A stretch of 64,000 bases of DNA from NCBI GenBank assembly GCA_019090455.1, contig JAHRWA010000032.1:186001-250000 (forward strand), written 5' to 3'. Numbering within the stretch: the first letter of the stretch is position 1; each line of letters starts with the position of its first letter. The translations under genes and the position numbers were made by a program. Source of the DNA: Pseudomonadales bacterium. Its GTDB lineage: Bacteria; Pseudomonadota; Gammaproteobacteria; Pseudomonadales; DC-out160. The notes beneath the pieces were generated by a model. It saw only the letters and a program-made list of their open reading frames with translations, did not search any database and was not told the origin of the DNA. Shown here piece after piece: positions 9,848 through 17,610 of this stretch.

Positions 9848-10416
9848 TGATTTTGATGGACGCGGTGCACGACGCTATGAACATACAAGAACAACATTTC
9901 TACGATATCCCTGCTCAAGACCTTATCGAAATATTTCTCGACGAGAGTTACATTCATGCCCGTTGCGATATGCCAGACATAGAAAGTTACACCATTGATC
10001 ACTACGGAGAAAAAGACGGACGCCTTGTTATCTCTCTCACCGCTGAAGTCATCGTAAAATTGCCGGATCAAATCCCGAAAGTACTCAAAAAGTTAGTCCG
10101 TGATCGACACACAATGACCTCCACAGTGGAATGGGAATTAGAGGGAAAAGACACAAGAGTAGGCCATTATCGATTTGCGATGTCTGGGGTACCTGCAGAA
10201 ATTCAAGGCACTCATTCCATCAAACCTCACGGCACCAATGGCAGCGTCAATCAGCTCGACATACAGGTAAAAAGCGCCATACCATTGTTGGGAAAAACGT
10301 TATGTAAGTTTATCGGATCTGAAGTCAAGACTGGATTGACTGACGAATACGATGCGACATTGGACTACATCAATAAGTTTTATCACGATGGAATCGTAAA
10401 GACCGTTAATAGTTAA
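9847..10416 (+). CDS. DUF2505-like (START-superfamily) protein
   Basis: 189 residues from ATG 9847, or 179 from ATG 9877 (MNIQEQHFY), which looks more natural because the upstream ATG lies inside a tandem repeat without a ribosome site. The pattern of an N-terminal beta strand leading into DLIEIFLDESYIHARC, then IVKLPDQIPKVLKKLVRD, VEWELEGKDTRVGHYRF and a C-terminal helix with late VKSAIPLLGKTLCKFIGSEV resembles DUF2505 proteins, a START/SRPBCC helix-grip family with a hydrophobic pocket. The ligand is unknown. It is cytoplasmic, with no signal peptide or membrane segment. A lipoprotein gene follows at 46 bp. Confidence 0.7.
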   Translation: MILMDAVHDAMNIQEQHFYDIPAQDLIEIFLDESYIHARCDMPDIESYTIDHYGEKDGRLVISLTAEVIVKLPDQIPKVLKKLVRDRHTMTSTVEWELEGKDTRVGHYRFAMSGVPAEIQGTHSIKPHGTNGSVNQLDIQVKSAIPLLGKTLCKFIGSEVKTGLTDEYDATLDYINKFYHDGIVKTVNS

Positions 10417-10461
10417 ACCCGAAAAGAAATATAAAAACCAAAATATAAGGTAGTAACATAA

Positions 10462-10953
10462 ATGAAAAAAATAATTTTATTGTCCGCTTTGTCGCTCAAT
10501 TTAGTCGTTGCCTGCGGAGGCGGCAGTGGTGGTGGCGGAACAGCAACTGAACTTCAAGGAACCTGGAATACGACCTGCCTATACAATAGCGTTTGGGACG
10601 TGTACGAAACGACTAGAGTCACCTTCTCAGGTAACTCCTTTGACACTTCCGGTACAGACTATCTCGATTCTGGATGCACTACAGTTGATGATACGTATGC
10701 TACAACAGGCACCTTTGTTATCGGACAATCCTTAACAACCTCTTCCGGCTTAAGTGCCAAAGAAATTGATCTTACAATCCAGACAATTGATGGCGAAAGT
10801 TTTGCATTTGTATTTTACGACATATATAGAATAGACGGTAACAAGCTATTTACAGGAAATACTGGAGGATTTGATGAAGATGAGCATGATGGGACAACCC
10901 AAGAAAAAAGACCTATTGCTTTACTTCTAGATTTACCTAATACAAAAATCTAA
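10462..10953 (+). CDS. Small secreted lipoprotein, unknown function
   Basis: 163 residues. Signal peptide MKKIILLSALSLNLVVAC ends in a type II lipobox (VVAC), followed by a Gly-rich tether GGGSGGGG. The mature part is beta-rich and Ser/Thr-rich with two further Cys. No family was recognised. It resembles the many small Gly-tethered lipoproteins of marine gammaproteobacteria. ATG 10462 has AAGGTAG upstream. It may share a transcript with the DUF2505-like gene. Confidence 0.75.
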   Translation: MKKIILLSALSLNLVVACGGGSGGGGTATELQGTWNTTCLYNSVWDVYETTRVTFSGNSFDTSGTDYLDSGCTTVDDTYATTGTFVIGQSLTTSSGLSAKEIDLTIQTIDGESFAFVFYDIYRIDGNKLFTGNTGGFDEDEHDGTTQEKRPIALLLDLPNTKI

Positions 10954-11010
10954 TAGCGGCTTTAGACAAAAATTAAGTCGGCACTTTATTCAACTAAACA
11001 AACTAAAACC

Positions 11011-11041
11011 CATGGATAGCCAACAAAACTGGCCATCCATG
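11011..11041 (-). terminator. Hairpin between convergent genes, probable terminator
   Basis: CATGGATAGCC (11011-11021) pairs with GGCCATCCATG (11031-11041) with one mismatch and a 9-base loop. On the minus strand it is followed by GGGTTTTAGTTTG, a weak T tract, fitting termination of the methyltransferase gene; the plus-strand T run is poor. Confidence 0.5.
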
Positions 11042-11073
11042 CTCACCCTTTATCAAAAACCCTACCAAGATAC

Positions 11074-12141
11074 CTAAATTTTTATCTCATAGTAAAGATT
11101 GGAAGGGTCGCCCACATCGTGCAATGTAAACTGACTAAAACCACCCGCCTTTGTCATATCCTCCGCGACTTTTGGATGAAAACCCAAAGTCCCTAAACCC
11201 AGGCCATCAGCTTCGGATAAAGCGGAAGACATACACGAGGTAATGGAAAAGGCATACAGTAACGCTAAAGTCGGATTCTTTTGATCGCCAAGAAAACTAC
11301 CCGTACTTTTTATATCTTTTATTAACCACGTCCCATCCGACTTTAACGCTAGACGAATTGCGTCTATCACTAAATCCGGTCTTGTCATATCGTGCATACA
11401 ATCAAAGGTGAGTACGAAATCAAAGGTTTCCTCTTTCGGTAAAGCTTCCCCTTCCACATGATGAAAACTGATATTCGTAAGACCCAACTCTTTCACTCTT
11501 TCCTTCGCTCTTGTTATCGCATGCCCACAGGAATCATACCCGTGAAAATCACTATTGGGATAGGCTTCTGCAAGCGTCATAATTGCCGTGCCCGTGCCAC
11601 AACCCACGTCAGCAACCATGGCATTATTCTCCAACTTTTCTTTCACGCCTTCAATTCGCGGTATGATTTGAGGAATGAGTGCAAGCTTAGTCCAAGGCCC
11701 TAACATTCTTTCGGTGGAGTGAGCGCAAGCAGGACCTTGATCTTGGTAACTAAAACCTAAGCCAGTTTTAAAAGCTTCAATGACTTTTTCAATTCGCTCT
11801 GCACCCAAAGGTTCATTGAACGCACCTACCGCAAATTGAAGACTATCCTCCTCATTGGCCATAACGGCACTGCCAACTTCAGTCAGTTCAAACCGATCAT
11901 GCTCATGATATTCAATAATGCCTGCAGCGGCTTGATTCTTTAACCATTCCAGCAACCAGCGAGGATGGTAATTGGTTTTTTCTGCCAACTCTTCTGCAGT
12001 GACAATGCCTGCCCCCGTTAAGGTTTTATATAATCCTAGCCGATCACCGATATGTATCATCAGAGAGACCATCTCTCCCTGCTTATAAAGCCAGACTTTA
12101 AGAGTGAGGGCTTTTAGTTGTTTTTCATATGCTGTTGCCAT
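11074..12141 (-). CDS. Winged-helix / class I SAM-dependent methyltransferase
   Basis: 355 residues. An N-terminal winged-helix dimerisation-type domain (about 20-110: LGLYKTLTGAGIVTAEELAE, WLLEWLKNQAAAGIIEY) is followed by a Rossmann methyltransferase domain (about 165-330) with motif I ADVGCGTGTAIMTLAEAYP and acidic loop HGYDSCGHA. This is the architecture of Rv2258c-like and O-methyltransferase-like proteins; the substrate is unknown. ATG 12141 has AAGGAG at ideal spacing. Upstream lies a six-unit tandem array separating it from the DUF1643 gene on the same strand. Confidence 0.85.
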   Translation of the reverse strand: MATAYEKQLKALTLKVWLYKQGEMVSLMIHIGDRLGLYKTLTGAGIVTAEELAEKTNYHPRWLLEWLKNQAAAGIIEYHEHDRFELTEVGSAVMANEEDSLQFAVGAFNEPLGAERIEKVIEAFKTGLGFSYQDQGPACAHSTERMLGPWTKLALIPQIIPRIEGVKEKLENNAMVADVGCGTGTAIMTLAEAYPNSDFHGYDSCGHAITRAKERVKELGLTNISFHHVEGEALPKEETFDFVLTFDCMHDMTRPDLVIDAIRLALKSDGTWLIKDIKSTGSFLGDQKNPTLALLYAFSITSCMSSALSEADGLGLGTLGFHPKVAEDMTKAGGFSQFTLHDVGDPSNLYYEIKI

Positions 12142-12167
12142 GAGTGTAAGCTCCTTTTATTTTGTGT

Positions 12168-12264
12168 CCGTTATGGTTTTTTTCGAGTTATGGTTTGTAT
12201 TAATTATAGTTCTTGTGAGTTATCGGTTTTTCGAGCTATCGATTTTTCCAGTTATAGCTTTTGC
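12168..12264. repeat. Six-unit degenerate tandem array (15-17 bp units)
   Basis: Successive units: CCGTTATGGTTTTTTTC (12168), GAGTTATGGTTTGTATT (12185), AATTATAGTTCTTGT (12202), GAGTTATCGGTTTTTC (12217), GAGCTATCGATTTTTC (12233) and CAGTTATAGCTTTTGC (12249-12264). The array fills almost the whole gap between two minus-strand genes and its last unit contains the end and stop codon of the DUF1643 gene. It is the longest array in the window. Confidence 0.85.
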
Positions 12265-12713
12265 GGTCGTAAGTCTGCTTTTAAATACAAAGGATGAGCT
12301 GGCTCACCCGACTTATTCATTTTGAGATAATGTAATTCTGGCACTAAGTCACGCACTTGAGTTGAACGATCTCGGTAGTTACCGTCATTACCCCATGCCG
12401 CCACCACAACACCGGCATCCTTCGCTAACTTTAAAATCCATTTATCATTATTTTTTCCCACCGGATCTGTCACCTTCATCATGTCTTTTGGCGCTGTGGC
12501 ACGATAGGCAAAAATGTTAGACATGACCACACCACCATAGCCCCATGATTTTGCAAAATTCATACAGCGGATTAACGTAGGGTCGTCCTCAGTTTCATCC
12601 GCAGTTGATGGGTTTAAACCAATAAACAGGGCGTACGGGATTTTATCGTCCCAAGTTCGCCAAAGCGCAAACCTATATTTTCTGCACGATGATAGTTTTG
12701 CGCTATTTTTCAC
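12252..12713 (-). CDS. DUF1643 domain protein
   Basis: 153 residues. Hallmarks of DUF1643: YRFALWRTWDD near the start, FIGLNPSTADETEDDPTLIRC around residues 30-50, FAKSWGYGGVVMSNIFAYRAT, and VVAAWGNDGNY. The biochemical role of this small family is not established. The start is GTG at 12713, 7 bp after the crotonase stop, so it is probably translated from the same mRNA. Its stop codon lies within a tandem array. Confidence 0.88.
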   Translation of the reverse strand: MKNSAKLSSCRKYRFALWRTWDDKIPYALFIGLNPSTADETEDDPTLIRCMNFAKSWGYGGVVMSNIFAYRATAPKDMMKVTDPVGKNNDKWILKLAKDAGVVVAAWGNDGNYRDRSTQVRDLVPELHYLKMNKSGEPAHPLYLKADLRPQKL

Positions 12714-12720
12714 TTAACCA

Positions 12721-13506
12721 CTAACGTCCTTTCCAAACCGGATCACGCTTCTCTGAAAAAGCGAGCGGGCCTTCAATGGCATCTTCACTCTCATAAGCTT
12801 TCTCATGTATCATCGAAGCCACCTTAAGAGCATGCCCAGTCACCATATCCATAGCCGCCATTCCGCTGCGTTTTGCCGCTTGTACTGACAAGGGAGCGGC
12901 TGAAGAAATACGCTCAGCTAAGGTACGAGCACGCGCCATCATGGCAGGTACATCAGGTTCAATATAATTAATAAAACCCACCTCGTGAAATCGCTCCGCA
13001 GGCATAAAGTCACCCACTAGCGTTAACTCTGTCACCAAGGCTTGTGGCATTTGCCAGAACAAAGGCATTGCCCAAGGGGAACCACGTCCACGATGCACTT
13101 CAGTAATACCTAACTGAGCACCCGCAACCGCTACGCGCAAATCGCAATTAAGTGACAGCATCATTCCACCTGCGGGTGCAAAACCATTGATGGCAGCAAT
13201 CATTGGCGTTTTGATTTCTCGCATACTGGAAAAAGCGGGATCACCAATTTTTTTCAGTATATCGACCCCTTCATCTCTGCGTACTGCAGCTGCTTGCTTA
13301 AGATCCATTCCGGCGCAAAAAGTACCGCAATCGCTACCCGTTAAAATAGCCACCCGCACATCATCGTCTTCGTCTAGCTCTTTCCAAATTTTATTGAGAA
13401 TTTCAAAGGTCTCGACTAATAAAGCGTTACGTGACTTGGGCCGATTTAAGGTGATAGTCGCGATATGGTTTTCAACTTCATATAAAACAATGTCATCACT
13501 GCTCAT
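12721..13506 (-). CDS. Enoyl-CoA hydratase/isomerase (crotonase family)
   Basis: 261 residues. Crotonase fold with oxyanion-hole segments FCAGMDLKQAAA (about residue 65) and NGFAPAGGMMLSLNCDLRVA (about 105-125), and ITEVHRGRGSPWAMP carrying the position of the second catalytic Glu (E in ITEV). The first catalytic Glu position of classic hydratases (GGG-E) is replaced by Met, so isomerase, hydrolase or other crotonase chemistry is possible. ATG 13506 is preceded by CCAGGAG. It belongs with the acyl-CoA genes further upstream on the same strand. Confidence 0.88.
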   Translation of the reverse strand: MSSDDIVLYEVENHIATITLNRPKSRNALLVETFEILNKIWKELDEDDDVRVAILTGSDCGTFCAGMDLKQAAAVRRDEGVDILKKIGDPAFSSMREIKTPMIAAINGFAPAGGMMLSLNCDLRVAVAGAQLGITEVHRGRGSPWAMPLFWQMPQALVTELTLVGDFMPAERFHEVGFINYIEPDVPAMMARARTLAERISSAAPLSVQAAKRSGMAAMDMVTGHALKVASMIHEKAYESEDAIEGPLAFSEKRDPVWKGR

Positions 13507-13536
13507 GGTTTTAACTCCTGGTTATTATTACTTGTT

Positions 13537-13562
13537 GTTTTTTACGATCGTTTTTTACGATC
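13537..13562. repeat. 13-bp perfect tandem duplication
   Basis: GTTTTTTACGATC occurs twice without a gap (13537-13549, 13550-13562), followed by a decayed third copy beginning TATTTTTTATTGC. It is located 30 bp upstream of the crotonase start codon. Confidence 0.85.
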
Positions 13563-13656
13563 TATTTTTTATTGCTATTCAAGATGTGTTACTAAAGTTT
13601 CTATTACTGTCAATCTTATACTTTGTACTCAATGCTTAATCATTCGAATCGGGTTT

Positions 13657-14082
13657 CTAACTCTTAGCAAACCGAAAACAAGGCAACGTAACGCCCTCTG
13701 CCACTTCTACACCGACCCACTCAACGGGCAGATCAAAATCAACTAATGACAAGTCAGATTCGACTAACCGGCTAATCATTTTTGGCCCCTCATCTAACTG
13801 GACCAATAATACGGCGTAAGGCACATCGGCTTTAAAGGCGGGCCCCGGCGCACGATGAACCACGCTGTAGCTATAGATAACACCTTTCCCGCTAGAGGGT
13901 TTACGGCTCACATTTTCCGACAAACAAATTCGGCACATGGCTTGTTGATAATACTGAACATCACCGCAATCTTCACAATGCTGTAAAAGGAAAACACCCT
14001 CGTTTAATGCTTTCCAAAATTCGGCGCTGTCGCCATCAGCAACGGGCAAAGGCTTGCTGGTATCAAATGGTGAATGGCTCAT
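13657..14082 (-). CDS. DUF35 / ChsH2-type OB-fold zinc-ribbon protein, partner of the thiolase-like protein
   Basis: 141 residues from ATG 14082, chosen because AAGGAG precedes it and its ATG overlaps the upstream stop as ATGA (14079-14082), implying translational coupling. The N-terminal zinc ribbon has C36-x2-C39 and C50-x2-C53 (HCEDCG, CRICL), followed by an OB-fold (GVIYSYSVVHR, VPYAVLLVQLDEGP). Such proteins (PF12172/PF01796) form complexes with SCP-2/thiolase-type partners; in steroid catabolism the pair Ltp2-ChsH2 is a retro-aldolase. Likely an obligate partner of the preceding gene product. A longer in-frame reading to 14187 only extends back into that gene. Confidence 0.9.
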   Translation of the reverse strand: MSHSPFDTSKPLPVADGDSAEFWKALNEGVFLLQHCEDCGDVQYYQQAMCRICLSENVSRKPSSGKGVIYSYSVVHRAPGPAFKADVPYAVLLVQLDEGPKMISRLVESDLSLVDFDLPVEWVGVEVAEGVTLPCFRFAKS

Positions 14083-15254
14083 AATGTCTCCTTTGTCCCT
14101 AATACAGTAGAAGCTTGCGTCGCGAATCCCGCGCCCAGCGTATGCACCATCGATAACTTTGCATCCGGTACTTGGCGGTCGCCACACTCCCCGCGCAATT
14201 GATTAACCATCTCTACAAAATGCAGCAATGCACCGGAAATCCCAGTGTGCGCATAAGATAACAATCCGCCGTGAGTATTAATCGGTAGCGTGCCGCCATG
14301 AGTGATATTGCCATCGGCAACAAAGGGTCCACCTTCTCCCTTTTTACAGAAACCTAAATCTTCCAACATCATGATCACCGTACCTGTAAAGCAATCATAA
14401 ATACCTGCCACATCGAGTTCACTAGGAGTGATCCCCGCCATCTCGTAAGCCTTTTGACTACTGTGGGCCGCGCCAGTATCGACAATAGATGGCGCAAGAA
14501 ATATATGCTCATGACTATAATATTCACCCCCACCCAAAATGTAGATGGGCTCTACATCAAGCTCTCTTGCACGCTCAGCTGAAGTCACGATCAGCGCAGC
14601 ACCGCCATCGGAAATCAAGGAGCAATCCAGTTTATGATAAGGCGTTGTCACCATTTTCGAATTAAGCACATCGTCTACAGTGATAGGGGTTTTCATCTGT
14701 GCGCCCGGCGTTTGGATCGCGTGATTACGGTGACAAACCGCAACCTGTGCCAAATGCTCAGCTGTGGTCCCATACTCCTTCATATGTCGGGCAGCAGTCA
14801 TTGCGAATGTATTGGCAACCGGAATACCAAAAGGCATTTCGTATTGCTGATCCCGACTCTCACTCATAGAACGCAACGACATATCCGGAGACATGCCCGT
14901 CAACAAACTATCCCCGCCAGCGATTAACACGGTATCGGCTAAACCACCCATGACAGCCGCCGCCGCAATATTCACGGACGCCGCCGTAGTGGCACCGGAC
15001 ACTTGCAGGGTGTTTGAAAAACGCGGTTGAATATTAAGATATTCGCTTAAGGCAATACTGAATCGATGGAAAGGCGAAGAAAACGCCATGCCCGTCAGTA
15101 CCCCATCAATCTCCGACTTATCAATGCCTGCGTTTTGAATCGCTTTCTTAGTGGCATCAGCTGCTAAATAAAGCGCGCTTTTACCTGGCACCTTTCCTAC
15201 CTGCGACATTCCGACACCAATAATGGCTGCCTGACCTCTTATGCTTCGTTTCAT
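14079..15254 (-). CDS. Thiolase-superfamily (SCP-x/Ltp-like) protein, possible retro-aldolase
   Basis: 391 residues. The thiolase fold is clear: AAIIGVGMSQVGK at the N-terminus, INTHGGLLSYAHTGISG near 315 (equivalent of NVNGGAIALGHP) and MVHTLGAGF near the C-terminus (His where classic thiolases have Cys). At the nucleophile position LQVSGATTAA has Ser86 instead of Cys, and the C-terminal Cys is also missing. This and the overlapping DUF35 gene match lipid-transfer-protein-type aldolases such as Ltp2 rather than true thiolases. Predicted role: C-C cleavage in side-chain degradation of a steroid or isoprenoid acyl-CoA. The substrate is inferred only from family. Confidence 0.85.
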   Translation of the reverse strand: MKRSIRGQAAIIGVGMSQVGKVPGKSALYLAADATKKAIQNAGIDKSEIDGVLTGMAFSSPFHRFSIALSEYLNIQPRFSNTLQVSGATTAASVNIAAAAVMGGLADTVLIAGGDSLLTGMSPDMSLRSMSESRDQQYEMPFGIPVANTFAMTAARHMKEYGTTAEHLAQVAVCHRNHAIQTPGAQMKTPITVDDVLNSKMVTTPYHKLDCSLISDGGAALIVTSAERARELDVEPIYILGGGEYYSHEHIFLAPSIVDTGAAHSSQKAYEMAGITPSELDVAGIYDCFTGTVIMMLEDLGFCKKGEGGPFVADGNITHGGTLPINTHGGLLSYAHTGISGALLHFVEMVNQLRGECGDRQVPDAKLSMVHTLGAGFATQASTVLGTKETL

Positions 15255-15260
15255 TTTCAG

Positions 15261-15437
15261 TTACTCAGTTGTTTCTAATTCGATGACTGTGGCACCACGC
15301 TCTACATTCTCGCCGGCAACGCACATGACTTTGGCCACTTAGCCGTCTTGATTGGCTTCAATACGCAGTTGGCACGCGTTTCTTTCAGGTAATAGGAAAA
15401 TAAGACCCGAGTTTAACCCGGAGGGCATGACGGCCAT
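15261..15437 (-). pseudogene. Broken biotinyl/lipoyl-domain protein gene
   Basis: Reading the minus strand from ATG 15437 gives a 59-codon frame ending at TAA 15261. The C-terminal part, beginning RIEANQDG, then an in-frame TAA at 15339-15341, then VAKVMCVAGENVERGATVIELE, matches the second half of a biotin/lipoyl attachment domain (pattern A-x-DG-x-V-x2-V-V-x-x-GD-x-V-x-x-G-x-x-L). The N-terminal half is not recognisable as the lysine-bearing half, so the gene is both truncated and interrupted. It starts 5 bp after the PaaK-like gene stop and ends 7 bp before the thiolase-like start, so it was once a member of this operon. Confidence 0.55.
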
Positions 15438-15442
15438 ACACT

Positions 15443-16831
15443 TTACTCCAATTCTGGGATAAGCGGTTTTTCTCTCAAAGTGAGCGCAATTTTTTGGACG
15501 CCAGGTTTCTCGAATGTATCCGGCGCTACAATAATGACCTCAGGCTTAAACGCCAAAGCATTGCGTATTTTAGTGGTGACCTCTGTAATAAGTTCTGCGT
15601 CTTGAGCCGCACTTCGTTGCTCTCCGCGCTCAACTAAAACTTTGAGATTCTGCTGCGTCGTATGCCCTTTGAAGTCGGCGTAAACTCGCATAACACCGTT
15701 TGTTTGTGGTGTCATGGCAACAACGATGTCTTGTATCGCTGAGGGGAATACGTTGACCCCGCGCACAATCAGCATATCGTCAGTACGACCAAAGCAGCGA
15801 ATTTTTGGACCCGTTCGACCGCAGGCACAGCTCGTACCCGTTACAACAACATGATCACCACTACGGAATCGAACGACTGGGGAGGCTTGCCGACCAATGG
15901 CGGTATAAACCAACTCACCCGTTGTGCCTTCTTCGAAAGGAATGACCTTGGAGGTTTCCGGATCGATAAGTTCGACAATAATGTGATCCTGACAAACCAT
16001 GTGCATGCCATCTTGCTCATCACACTCGCCCCAATAGATAACACCCAAATCAGTGCCACCCATCGCCTCGCAGACTTTCGCCTGCCAAGCATCTTCAATC
16101 TGTTTTCGAACCGCAGGAATTCCTCCACCTGGCTCACCACCCACAACTAAACGTTCGACGCCTAACTCATGGGCCTCACAACCTACGACTTCCGGTGCCA
16201 GTTGCGCCATATACAAAAGAAAATTGGGCGTGCCTATTATCGCCTTGGGTCGCAAGTCCGCGCAGGCTCGTAATAATCGATCAGCACCGCCATCCGCACC
16301 GATGGGAATATCAATCGCTCCCATATACTGAATAGATTGCTGACAAGGAATACCGCCGACAAAACCTTTGCTCATGGAAAAACCGTGCAATACCAAATCA
16401 CCAGGACGAATTCCACCGGCAAAAAAACCACGAGCACTCATCTCACTCCATGAGACTATATCGCTTTCCGTTAAACCCACATAAGCAGGGCTACCAGTGG
16501 TGCCGGAAGAGGCCTGCAATTGTACGATATCTTCGATAGCAGCAGCTTGATGCTGACCGAAAGGCGGTGCCGCAGCGAGACTGTCGCGCAAATCTTGTTT
16601 CACGGTAAAGGGGACTTTTTGCAAATCATCGAGAGTACGAATAGAGGAAAATTCAATACCAGCCTGCTTAAATTTATTTTGATAGAGTACCGAGTGGGTC
16701 TCCAAATAAGACATCGTGGCCTGCAGCTTTGCTTCTTGTACTTCGCGTATTTCTTCCTGTGTTGCGGCTTCGATAGGGTGATAATATTGCCTGAACCGAT
16801 AGTCTGCGGCTCCGCGCCTACGATACTGCAT
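15443..16831 (-). CDS. Phenylacetate-CoA ligase-like AMP-forming acyl-CoA ligase
   Basis: 462 residues of the ANL superfamily, PaaK subgroup. The P-loop-like ASSGTTGSPAYVG lies around residue 110, followed by the MGGTDLGVIYWGE motif, TGELVYTAIGRQASPVVRFRSGD and C-terminal-domain hinge GRTDDMLIVRGVNVFPSAIQ. It activates a carboxylic acid to its CoA thioester via an acyl-adenylate; aromatic or steroid-derived acids are typical for PaaK relatives, the exact substrate is unknown. ATG 16831 has AGGAG at good spacing. It is the first gene of the minus-strand acyl-CoA cluster. Confidence 0.88.
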   Translation of the reverse strand: MQYRRRGAADYRFRQYYHPIEAATQEEIREVQEAKLQATMSYLETHSVLYQNKFKQAGIEFSSIRTLDDLQKVPFTVKQDLRDSLAAAPPFGQHQAAAIEDIVQLQASSGTTGSPAYVGLTESDIVSWSEMSARGFFAGGIRPGDLVLHGFSMSKGFVGGIPCQQSIQYMGAIDIPIGADGGADRLLRACADLRPKAIIGTPNFLLYMAQLAPEVVGCEAHELGVERLVVGGEPGGGIPAVRKQIEDAWQAKVCEAMGGTDLGVIYWGECDEQDGMHMVCQDHIIVELIDPETSKVIPFEEGTTGELVYTAIGRQASPVVRFRSGDHVVVTGTSCACGRTGPKIRCFGRTDDMLIVRGVNVFPSAIQDIVVAMTPQTNGVMRVYADFKGHTTQQNLKVLVERGEQRSAAQDAELITEVTTKIRNALAFKPEVIIVAPDTFEKPGVQKIALTLREKPLIPELE

Positions 16832-17610
16832 AGCTGTCTCCTGCGTGCTTGCTCACATAAAAAAAGTCGCCGGGAATGGGTAACGCATAGACCTTGGCAA
16901 CTTGTGCATAAATTAGGATAGATGATGAAATTAACGGCTTAACGAGTTGACATGACTCATACATCAACTCAATAAACCCGAGAGGAATAGTACTCAGTTT
17001 TCTGCAAAACACCAGTGAATTCATGCGCTAGCATCCGCGTAAACAATGAGAATAAAACAGCGATATTGAAATGAATCTGATAGTGAAATAAAACGATGGA
17101 ATGAACTCCAAACTCCCTGGATGATTCGCTTCTCTCCCTCCTCTAAGCTCTTTTTTATTTGCCTAGCTTCATGACTTATCGCACAGCAATAATCACTCAC
17201 AAAAGAATGTAATTTTTTGTGAGACTGCGATATCTCCGTAACCCTAACGATCTCCCCCTCCCTTTAGCTTTCAATAGATTGAAAAGTCGATAGAAATTCG
17301 TTTGATAAGAAGGAGCAAGCCAAACCGAACCGATTAAAAGACCGCTCCTTCATCAAATCGTTTATTATCTGACTATGGTATAGTCTTGCCACTATACTTT
17401 AGAGCGGCTAATTACCTATTAGCCTGACAAAGAAAACAAGAAATTCACAATCATTAAACATTAGATCAGTGTGTTGGTGGCCGCTATATTGAGCTGCCCG
17501 ATAAGAACAAAGTGGCTCGCACCTCTAACATTACAAACCAAACTCTATATAACCGACCAACCCCTAAATCACGATTTTGAGACGCTAAATACAACAGGAA
17601 TAATCATCCT
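16832..17610. other. Long intergenic region between divergent genes
   Basis: About 780 bp without a convincing gene. It must carry the promoters of the PaaK-like gene and the esterase. Visible structure: a long imperfect hairpin at 17301-17357 (TTTGAT and GAAGGAGC pairing with GCTCCTTC and ATCAAA, 27-base loop) and a short inverted repeat GACTAT-GGT-ATAGTC at 17371-17385. A 68-codon frame at 16818-17024 on the minus strand was judged spurious. Confidence 0.55.
17301..17357. other. Imperfect long inverted repeat
   Basis: TTTGAT (17301-17306), a two-base bulge and GAAGGAGC (17309-17316) are complementary to GCTCCTTC (17344-17351) and ATCAAA (17352-17357): 14 pairs around a 27-base loop. It lacks a clear T tract on either side. 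Possibly an RNA element in the leader of the downstream esterase gene, or a binding site. Confidence 0.5.

Noticed and set aside
12168-12264. CRISPR array
   Set aside because: Units abut directly without unique spacers, are only 15-17 bp and are degenerate; no cas genes are in the window. The same holds for the arrays at 37721, 53071 and 61980.
14083-14187. N-terminal extension of the DUF35 protein
   Set aside because: It lies within the thiolase-like gene in another frame; the ATG at 14082 with AAGGAG and ATGA overlap is the better start.
16818-17024. 68-codon minus-strand frame upstream of the PaaK-like gene
   Set aside because: It overlaps the ribosome site and start of the PaaK-like gene, has no good start context and no family resemblance.
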